Positions 6,942-13,440 of a stretch of DNA of 33,585 bases are shown in pieces. Origin of the DNA: Candidatus Parabacteroides intestinigallinarum (GTDB taxonomy: Bacteria > Bacteroidota > Bacteroidia > Bacteroidales > Tannerellaceae); the NCBI GenBank assembly GCA_019114945.1, contig DXEN01000037.1:1-33585 (forward strand), written 5' to 3'. The notes beneath the pieces were generated by a model, which saw only the letters and a program-made list of their open reading frames with translations, did no database searches and was not told the DNA's origin. Position 1 is the first letter of the stretch, and the number at the start of each line of letters is the position of its first letter. Made by a program: the position numbers and the translations under genes.

Positions 6942-9197
6942 ATGTATAGCATGAAGAAACAACTGATGACCCTCTTGTTGTGCGGAGGAGGCCTGCTGGC
7001 CATGGCGCAACAACCGGTAGATTACGTGAATCCCTTCATCGGCACGAGCAATTTCGGCACGACGAACCCCGGGGCGGTCTGCCCGCAGGGGATGATGAGC
7101 GTGGTGCCCTTCAACGTGATGGGATCGGAGAAGAACCGCTTCGACAAGGACAGCCAATGGTGGTCCACGCCCTACACCTCGGACAACCACTTTTTCACCG
7201 GCTTCGCCCACGGGAGCTTGAGCGGCGTGGGATGCCCCGAGCTGGGCAGCTTGCTCTTGATGCCCACCGCGGGCGAGCTGAACGTGGATTATAAGGCTTA
7301 CGGAAGCGAGTACAAGGACGAGGTGGCCACGCCCGGCTATTACAGCAACGTGCTGACGAAGTACGGCATCAAGACGGAGGCTACCGCCACCCCGCGCGTG
7401 GGCCTGAGCCGCTTTACCTTCCCGGAGGGGGAGAGCCACATCCTCTTGAACCTGGGCGAGGGACTGACGAACGAGACGGGCGCCACCGTGCGCTTCGTGA
7501 GCGATACGGAGATAGAGGGCAGCAAGCTGCTGGGCACGTTCTGCTACAACCCGCAGGCGGTGTTCCCCGTCTACTTCGTGATGAAGCTCAGCAAGGCCCC
7601 GGAGCGGATGGGCTACTGGAAGAAGCAGCGCGAGATGAAAGGCGTGGAGGCCGAGTGGGACATCCATGCCGGCAAGTATAAGCTCTACACGAGCTATACC
7701 CGCGAGATGAGCGGCGACGACATCGGCGTCTGGTTCGATTACGACACGCGGGCGGGCGAGACCATCGAGGTGAAGCTTGGCATCTCCTACGTGAGCGTCG
7801 AGAACGCCCGCCGGAACATGGAGGCCGAGCTGCCGGGCTTCGATTTCGAGAAGACCCGCGCCGACGCCCGCGCGATGTGGAACGCCGACCTCTCCAAGAT
7901 ACAGGTGGAAGGCGGCACGAAGGACGAGCGGACCATCTTCTACACGGGTCTCTACCACTTGCTCATCCACCCCAACATCTTGCAGGACGTGAACGGCGAG
8001 TACCCCAAGATGGAGAGCCTGGAGGTAGGTCATACCGAGGGCGACCGCTACACGGTGTTCTCGCTGTGGGACACGTACCGCAACGTCAGCACGCTTATGA
8101 CACTGCTCTACCCGGAGCGCCAGCTCGACATCATCCGCACCATGCTGGATATGTATAAGGAGAACGGATGGCTGCCGAAGTGGGAGCTGTACGGTCGCGA
8201 GACCTTCACCATGGAGGGCGACCCCGCCATTCCCTACATCGTCGACGCGTGGATGCGCGGCTTGCGCGATTTCGACGTGGAGCTGGCGTACGAGGCCATG
8301 CGAAAGGGCGCCACGACGCCCGGCGAGTTCAACCTGCTCCGCCCCGACGCGAACGACTACTTCAGCCGCAGCTACGTCCCCTTGCGCGAGCAATACGACA
8401 ACTCCGTCTCCCACGCCCTGGAGTATTACATCGCCGATTGGAACCTCAGCCAGTTCGCCCAGGCGTTGGGCAAGAAAGACGACGCCAAGCTGTTCCGCGA
8501 GCGTTCGATGGGCTATAAGCACTATTATTGCAAGGACTTCGGCACGCTGCGGCCCATCCTGCCCGACGGCACCTTCTATTCCCCCTTCGACCCGCGCCAG
8601 GGCGAGAACTTCGAGCCCTGCCCCGGCTTCCACGAGGGAAGCGCGTGGAACTATACCTTCTACGTGCCGCACGACGTCAAGGGGCTGGCCAAGCTGATGG
8701 GCGGCGACAAGAAGTTCGTCGACAAGCTACAGATGGTGTTCGACAAGGGCCTGTACGACCCCGCCAACGAGCCGGACATCGCCTATCCCTACCTCTTCAG
8801 CTACTTCAAGGGCGAGGCGTGGCGCACGCAGAAGCTGATACGCGAGTTGCTGGCCAAGGGCTATCACAACGCCCCGAACGGCGTGCCGGGCAACGAGGAC
8901 ACGGGCACGATGTCCACGTGGGCCATTTTCTCCATGATGGGATTCTATCCCGCCTGCCCGGGCGACGTGAACTACGTGCTCACCTCGCCGACCTTCGACA
9001 AGGTGACCATCCAGCTGGACAAGAAATACTACCCGAAAGGCGAGTTGGTAATCGAGGCGCGGCACGCGAGCCCGGAGGCGGTCTACATTCAGGAAGTGCG
9101 CGCCGGCGATAAGAAGTTGAAAGGCTACACCATCTCTCACGACGACTTGGTGAACGCCGGAACCCTCAGCTTCACCCTCAGTGAGACGCGTAAGTAA
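6942..9197 (+). CDS. GH92 alpha-1,2-type mannosidase, secreted
   Basis: Calcium-dependent exo-alpha-mannosidase family, abundant in gut Bacteroidales that eat N-glycans and yeast mannan. 751 residues, the usual length. A Sec signal peptide (KKQLMTLLLCGGGLLAMAQ) is cut before QPVDYVNPFIG, predicting a periplasmic enzyme. Family blocks: VNPFIGTSNFGTTNPGAVCP, HFFTGFAHGSLSGVGCPELG, the catalytic-domain block SLWDTYRN and GNEDTGTMSTW (residues 650-660), which carries the conserved acidic pair. Met4 at 6951 is an alternative start. There is no SusC/SusD pair or regulator in this window, so import of the substrate must rely on other loci. GC content is distinctly higher than in the thrS cluster. Exact linkage specificity cannot be read from the sequence. 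Confidence 0.93.
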   Translation: MYSMKKQLMTLLLCGGGLLAMAQQPVDYVNPFIGTSNFGTTNPGAVCPQGMMSVVPFNVMGSEKNRFDKDSQWWSTPYTSDNHFFTGFAHGSLSGVGCPELGSLLLMPTAGELNVDYKAYGSEYKDEVATPGYYSNVLTKYGIKTEATATPRVGLSRFTFPEGESHILLNLGEGLTNETGATVRFVSDTEIEGSKLLGTFCYNPQAVFPVYFVMKLSKAPERMGYWKKQREMKGVEAEWDIHAGKYKLYTSYTREMSGDDIGVWFDYDTRAGETIEVKLGISYVSVENARRNMEAELPGFDFEKTRADARAMWNADLSKIQVEGGTKDERTIFYTGLYHLLIHPNILQDVNGEYPKMESLEVGHTEGDRYTVFSLWDTYRNVSTLMTLLYPERQLDIIRTMLDMYKENGWLPKWELYGRETFTMEGDPAIPYIVDAWMRGLRDFDVELAYEAMRKGATTPGEFNLLRPDANDYFSRSYVPLREQYDNSVSHALEYYIADWNLSQFAQALGKKDDAKLFRERSMGYKHYYCKDFGTLRPILPDGTFYSPFDPRQGENFEPCPGFHEGSAWNYTFYVPHDVKGLAKLMGGDKKFVDKLQMVFDKGLYDPANEPDIAYPYLFSYFKGEAWRTQKLIRELLAKGYHNAPNGVPGNEDTGTMSTWAIFSMMGFYPACPGDVNYVLTSPTFDKVTIQLDKKYYPKGELVIEARHASPEAVYIQEVRAGDKKLKGYTISHDDLVNAGTLSFTLSETRK

Positions 9198-9225
9198 CGC
9201 GTAGATGTGTCGATATCAGGTATTG

Positions 9226-9261
9226 GCACACGGATAACACAGATCTGTGTTATCCGTGCGC
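9226..9261. repeat. Perfect palindrome between convergent genes
   Basis: A 30-bp perfect palindrome at 9229-9258 (half CACGGATAACACAGA), extended by two further pairs after one mismatch. It separates the convergent GH92 and DUF3332 genes and could end transcription from both sides, although no long T tract is present. It is related to the larger element at 11151-11304: left flanks starting at 9207 and 11159 both read GTGTCGA, then a variable stretch, then GGTATTGGCAC. Confidence 0.85.
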
Positions 9262-9286
9262 TATTCCGCGTGCCAAGCGAGAGGCG

Positions 9287-9840
9287 TTACCGGGCCGCGT
9301 AATACGAGTAGCTGTTCACCGCCTGCTGGAAGGCCAGCACGCCGGCTTGGCTCAGCTCCACGTTCATCTCCTCGCCGTTCGGCAGGTACATCACCACCTC
9401 GTCCTCGTCGGTGAACTTGAGCAACTTCGCGCTCTCGTTCTCGCCCTTCACGCTCCAGCTCTGGTCGGCCTCGTTGAACACCAAATCCACGGCGCTCTCC
9501 TCGCCTTGCTTCTCGATATGATAACCGTCGGCCTTCGTCTCCACGGTATAGATACCATCCTTACCCTCGATGGTCTGCGTCTTTCCTACGTCCGCCACGG
9601 GATTGCTGCCGCTCCAGAACTCGATGGAATTGATAACCAGTATATCCGCCAGCATGGAGACCTCGTAGACGGGGAGAATCCAAAATAGACGAATACCAAC
9701 TCGTTCACGAACTTGTTATCGATACTATTGTTCCAGGCTAATAGCTTGTTCGACAAGCCGAACGAACCGATACACGACGAGAACAACACGCTACCGCCCA
9801 CCATGGCGGCGACCAACATTGTAAAACTTTTCTTTCTCAT
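9287..9840 (-). pseudogene. DUF3332 family lipoprotein, frameshifted
   Basis: Bacteroidales DUF3332 protein of unknown function, normally about 184 residues. The 5' part (ATG at 9840) encodes a lipoprotein signal (TMLVAAMVGGSVLFSSC) and the family start CIGSFGLSNKLLAWN with NKFVNELVFVYF. The frame is then lost. The next frame carries WILPVYEVSMLADILVINS and continues to TAA at 9287-9289. Adding one base in the run of four A residues at 9682-9685 (four T on the coding strand) restores one frame reading FVYFWILPVYEV, as in the family. This is therefore a one-base deletion in a homopolymer: a recent mutation, a sequencing error, or a slippage site. The rest of the protein looks intact. It is convergent with GH92. 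Confidence 0.85.
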
Positions 9841-9869
9841 GGTCAGAAATTTTTAAAGATTGATTACGA

Positions 9870-9877
9870 CAAAGGTA
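9870..9877 (-). promoter_or_regulatory. -7 box for the DUF3332 gene
   Basis: On the minus strand TACCTTTG matches TAnnTTTG and ends 30 bp before the start codon. I see no good -33 TTTG at the expected distance. Confidence 0.5.
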
Positions 9878-9960
9878 GGAAAAACGTTGGATAAGCCTAC
9901 GAAATCTCGTTTTTTTCACCGGAAATCTCTCTTTTTTTTCAAATTCTGGTCGGAAAAGCT

Positions 9961-10178
9961 TTCGGGTCGCCCCGACGGTCCCTCCGAGAGGTCGGACAAG
10001 GCTTCGGGTCGCCCCGAAGGTCCCTCCGAGAGGTCGGACAAGGTTTCGGGTCGTCCCGAAGGTCTCCCAGAGGTGTCGGCAAGGTTTCGGGTCGCCCCGA
10101 AGGTCTCCCCGAGGTGCCGGCAGGGTTTCGGGTCGTCCCGACGGTCTCCCAGAGGTCTCGGGCAAGGTTTCGGGTCGA
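9961..10178. repeat. Tandem array, 41-42 bp unit with two hairpins
   Basis: The phrase TTCGGGTCG begins at 9961, 10003, 10045, 10086, 10127 and 10169, giving five full units and a partial one with periods 42, 42, 41, 41 and 42. Each unit has a first hairpin (TTCGGG, 4-nt loop, CCCGAA, or close variants), and in the first units a second (TCCGA, GAGG, TCGGA), about 21 bp apart. The 41-bp units break any reading frame, so this is not coding. It lies in the divergent promoter region between DUF3332 and DUF6261. Confidence 0.9.
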
Positions 10179-10217
10179 ACTTTTCAAAAAAAGAGTAGGA
10201 AATCAAGAGAAAAAGAG

Positions 10218-10225
10218 TATCTTTG
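10218..10225 (+). promoter_or_regulatory. -7 box for the DUF6261 gene
   Basis: TATCTTTG is a full match to TAnnTTTG, 41 bp before the ATG at 10267 and just after the hairpin array. The -33 region is unclear. Confidence 0.6.
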
Positions 10226-10266
10226 AAACTCGTAAACGTATTTTTAATCCTTTAAATAATATCGCT

Positions 10267-11121
10267 ATGTTATTATTGCAGAAAATTCCATTTATGGATC
10301 GCGCCCGCAACGCGGAGCACGATTACCTGTTCGACAAAATCGTGAACAGCATCCCCCTGGCGTTCGCCACGGAGCATAATTTCCAGGCCTATCACACGCG
10401 GATGACCGACGCGCTGGCCGAGGAGCACCGCAGCTATACGCAGACCACGAAGTCGGTGGATACCGCCACCCTTATCGACAAGGACGCCGTCCGCGACAAG
10501 CGCTACCGCCGGCTGAAACTCACCGTCGAGGCGGCCGAGCTGGACGCCGACGCCGAGACCGCGGCCTCCGGGGCGAAGTGCCTCATAGCGTTCGGCACGG
10601 CGAACCTGGCCGCGTTGCCCTACGCCGAGGAGACGGCCGCCGTGCGCGACCTGGTGGAGAAGCTGGAGTCGGACGAGTACGCGACGCACGTGGAGGCTAT
10701 CGGCGCGACGCAAGCCCTGGCCGACCTGAAGGCCGCCAACGATGATTTCGACGCCACCTACTCCGGCCGCGCCGCCGAGCGTTACGCCCGCGACACCGCC
10801 ACCCTCTCCACCAAGGAGGCCCGCGTGGCGATGGAGAAGGCCTACTACGAGGTGATGGACATCCTGAACGCCATCTACATCCAGAGCGCCATCCTCGTGC
10901 CCGACGCGGACACCGCCGCCGAGGTGAGGGAGATGGCGGACGCCATCAACGCCCACATCGGCCAGTTCACGCTCAACCTGGCGCGCCGCGGCGTAGGCTC
11001 GGCCACCGCGCCGGAGGGCGAGGAGCCCGCCGACCCCTCGGAGACGCCCGACCCGGAGCAGCCCGAACCCACCGACCCGGAGGAGCCGGGCGGGGAAACC
11101 GAGTCGCCCGACGTAATCTGA
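10267..11121 (+). CDS. DUF6261-like protein with Pro/Glu-rich tail
   Basis: A 284-residue protein of unknown function. The layout fits the Bacteroidales DUF6261 family: N-terminal helix (RNAEHDYLFDKIVNSIPLAF), then a mostly helical body with RDKRYRRLKLTVEAAEL and EVMDILNAIYIQS. There is no signal peptide or membrane segment, so it should be cytoplasmic. The last 40 or so residues are a low-complexity Pro/Glu/Asp tail (EPADPSETPDPEQPEPTDPE), probably disordered. The open frame extends upstream through the repeat array to 10114, but the -7 box at 10218 and the break in composition support ATG 10267. GC content is very high. The family assignment is from pattern memory and moderate in certainty. 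Confidence 0.7.
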   Translation: MLLLQKIPFMDRARNAEHDYLFDKIVNSIPLAFATEHNFQAYHTRMTDALAEEHRSYTQTTKSVDTATLIDKDAVRDKRYRRLKLTVEAAELDADAETAASGAKCLIAFGTANLAALPYAEETAAVRDLVEKLESDEYATHVEAIGATQALADLKAANDDFDATYSGRAAERYARDTATLSTKEARVAMEKAYYEVMDILNAIYIQSAILVPDADTAAEVREMADAINAHIGQFTLNLARRGVGSATAPEGEEPADPSETPDPEQPEPTDPEEPGGETESPDVI

Positions 11122-11150
11122 CGGCGGGGACTGACCTCCGACTATGAGAT

Positions 11151-11304
11151 AAGAGGGTGTGTCGAAATTTGGTATTGGCACGCGGATGACGCAGAGGGCG
11201 CAGATTTGCGCAGACTTATTTAATTATAAATCATAAAACAATCTGCGTTCATCTGCTCAATCTGCGTCATCCGCGTGCTTTTCCGCAATTTGACACACCC
11301 TCTT
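11151..11304. repeat. Nested inverted-repeat (MITE-like) element
   Basis: A 154-bp non-coding element. The terminal inverted repeats are perfect over 13 bp: AAGAGGGTGTGTC (11151-11163) and GACACACCCTCTT (11292-11304). Inside, an 18-bp perfect inverted repeat pairs 11178-11195 (GCACGCGGATGACGCAGA) with 11261-11278. The centre holds further short copies of CGCAGATT and AATCTGCG. There is no coding capacity and no clear target-site duplication. It is related to the palindrome at 9226-9261. It occupies most of the DUF6261 to ABC-F gap. Confidence 0.85.
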
Positions 11305-11395
11305 GCTATTTCGACATGAAGTCGTTGTCGCGGCCATGACGCGTCGATAGTTTTCGTATCTTCGCGACCGGAAAAAACAGAAGAAAGAATAGAGT

Positions 11396-13330
11396 ATGAT
11401 ATCGATAGAGGGATTGACGGTAGAGTTTGGCGGCTTCACGCTATTTGATGATATATCGTTCGTGGTGAACAAGAAAGACCGCGTCGCGCTGGTGGGGAAG
11501 AACGGGGCGGGGAAATCGACCCTGCTGAAGATATGCGCGGGGTTGCAATCGCCCACGCGCGGCACGGTCAGCCTGCCGCGCGACATCACGGTGGGCTACC
11601 TGCCGCAGCATATGCTCCTGACGGACACGCGCACCGTGCGCGGGGAGGCGGAGCTCGCCTTCGAGCACATCCACGAGATGGAGGCGGAGATCAACCGCCT
11701 GAACCTCCAGCTGGCCGAGCGGACCGACTACGACTCCGAGGGCTACCAGCGGCTGATAGACCGCGTCACCCACCTTTCCGAGCGTTTCCAGATGATGGGC
11801 GGCGGCAACTATATGGCGGAGCTGGAGCGCACGCTGGCGGGCCTGGGCTTCCGCCGCGCCGATTTCGACCGCCCCACCTCCGAGTTCAGCGGCGGGTGGC
11901 GCATGCGTATCGAGCTGGCGAAGCTCCTGCTGCGGAAGCCCGACGTGCTGCTGCTCGACGAGCCGACGAACCACCTCGACATCGAGTCCATCCAATGGTT
12001 GGAGACGTTCATCGCCACCCGGGCGAACGCTGTCATCCTCGTCTCGCACGACCGGGCCTTCCTCGACAACACCACGACCCGCACCATCGAGATCGAGTTG
12101 GGGCGGATTTACGACTATAAGGCGAAGTATTCTGACTACGTGACGCTGCGCGAGGAGCGCCGCGAGCAGCAATTGCGGGCCTACGAGAACCAGCGGAAGA
12201 TGATAGCGGACACCGAGGCGTTCATCGAGCGCTTCCGTTATAAGGCGACCAAGGCGGTGCAGGTGCAGTCACGCATCAAGCAGCTGGAGAAGGTGGAGCG
12301 CATCGAGGTGGACGAGGTGGATACCGCCATGCTTCGGCTGAAGTTCCCGCCGGCGCCCCGCTCCGGCTCCTATCCCGTCATCTGCGAGGACGTGGCGAAG
12401 CGCTATGGCGACCACTTGGTGTTCGACCACGTGACCCTCACCATCAACCGGGGCGATAAGGTGGCTTTCGTGGGCCGGAACGGCGAGGGTAAATCCACGC
12501 TGGTGAAATGCATCATGGGCGAGATAACCGACTATACGGGCAAGCTGACGCTGGGCCACAACGTGCGGATCGGCTATTTCGCGCAGAACCAGGCGCAGCT
12601 GCTGGACGAGAACCTGACGGTGTTCGAGACGGTGGACTACGTGGCGCAGGGCGATATCCGCCTGAAGATACGCGACATCCTCGGGGCGTTCATGTTCGGC
12701 GGCGAGGCGTCGGACAAGAAGGTGCGTGTGCTCTCCGGCGGCGAGCGTACCCGCCTGGCGATGATCCGCCTGCTGCTGGAGCCGGTGAACCTCCTGATTC
12801 TCGACGAGCCGACGAACCATTTGGATATGCGCTCGAAAGACGTGCTGAAGGACGCGCTGAGGGAGTTCGACGGCACGGTGATCGTCGTCTCGCACGATCG
12901 CGAGTTCATGGATGGGCTGGTCGACAAGGTTTACGAGTTCGGCAACCAGCGTGTGGTGGAGCATCTGGGCGGCATCTACGATTTCCTGGAGAAGAAGAAA
13001 CTGGACAGCCTGCGGGAGCTGGAGCGCGTCGCCCCCGCAGGCAAGCCCGAGGCGACGGACGAGGCGCCGCCCTCGCAGGGGAAACTCTCGTACGAGGCGC
13101 GGAAGGAGCAAGGCAAGGCGCTCCGCAAGGCCGAGAAGGCGGTGGCCGATGCCGAGGCCCGTATCGGCGAGCTGGAGCGGGCCATCGCGGATATCGAAGG
13201 ACAGCTGGCCACGCCCGAGGGCGCGTCGGACGCCTCGCTCTACACGCGGTATTCGGAGCTGAAGAAAGACCTGTCGGACGCGATGGATGTATGGACCGAG
13301 CGCACGATGGAGCTGGAGGCGATGTCGTAG
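11396..13330 (+). CDS. ABC-F family ATPase (Uup/YheS type)
   Basis: A soluble protein with two ABC domains and no membrane segments, of the ABC-F class that acts on ribosomes. 644 residues. Domain 1: Walker A GKNGAGKST (34-42), signature FSGGWRMR, Walker B LLLDEPTNHLD, switch SHDR. A charged interdomain linker follows (REERREQQLRAYENQRK to KQLEKVERIEV). Domain 2: Walker A GRNGEGKST (360-368), signature LSGGERTR, Walker B LILDEPTNHLD, switch SHDR. The C-terminal 90 residues form a Lys/Glu/Ala coiled coil (KALRKAEKAVADAEARIGEL), as in Uup-like members. Both catalytic sites look complete. Nothing in the neighbourhood points to antibiotic resistance. A TATCTTCG at 11357-11364 is a possible -7 box. 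Confidence 0.92.
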   Translation: MISIEGLTVEFGGFTLFDDISFVVNKKDRVALVGKNGAGKSTLLKICAGLQSPTRGTVSLPRDITVGYLPQHMLLTDTRTVRGEAELAFEHIHEMEAEINRLNLQLAERTDYDSEGYQRLIDRVTHLSERFQMMGGGNYMAELERTLAGLGFRRADFDRPTSEFSGGWRMRIELAKLLLRKPDVLLLDEPTNHLDIESIQWLETFIATRANAVILVSHDRAFLDNTTTRTIEIELGRIYDYKAKYSDYVTLREERREQQLRAYENQRKMIADTEAFIERFRYKATKAVQVQSRIKQLEKVERIEVDEVDTAMLRLKFPPAPRSGSYPVICEDVAKRYGDHLVFDHVTLTINRGDKVAFVGRNGEGKSTLVKCIMGEITDYTGKLTLGHNVRIGYFAQNQAQLLDENLTVFETVDYVAQGDIRLKIRDILGAFMFGGEASDKKVRVLSGGERTRLAMIRLLLEPVNLLILDEPTNHLDMRSKDVLKDALREFDGTVIVVSHDREFMDGLVDKVYEFGNQRVVEHLGGIYDFLEKKKLDSLRELERVAPAGKPEATDEAPPSQGKLSYEARKEQGKALRKAEKAVADAEARIGELERAIADIEGQLATPEGASDASLYTRYSELKKDLSDAMDVWTERTMELEAMS

Positions 13331-13440
13331 CCCCTTTCCCGCGCGCCTTTCCTCTCGTTTTTTTCCGGCGGGGAAGTGGGAGCGGACTCAATTATTCTAT
13401 GTATTTTCGCGAAGGTTAAAAAGAAATTCGGAATTGATTT

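Noticed and set aside
5700-8672. 990-residue open frame on the minus strand
   Set aside because: It is the antisense of GH20 and GH92, caused by high GC content and strong codon bias. It has no family motifs, and the plus-strand genes are unmistakable.
9961-10178. CRISPR array
   Set aside because: Units are contiguous and diverged with no unique spacers, and no cas genes are present. The same applies to the arrays at 20438 and 30716.
10114-10266. N-terminal extension of the DUF6261 frame
   Set aside because: It reads through the hairpin array and across the -7 box at 10218, so it cannot be on the transcript.
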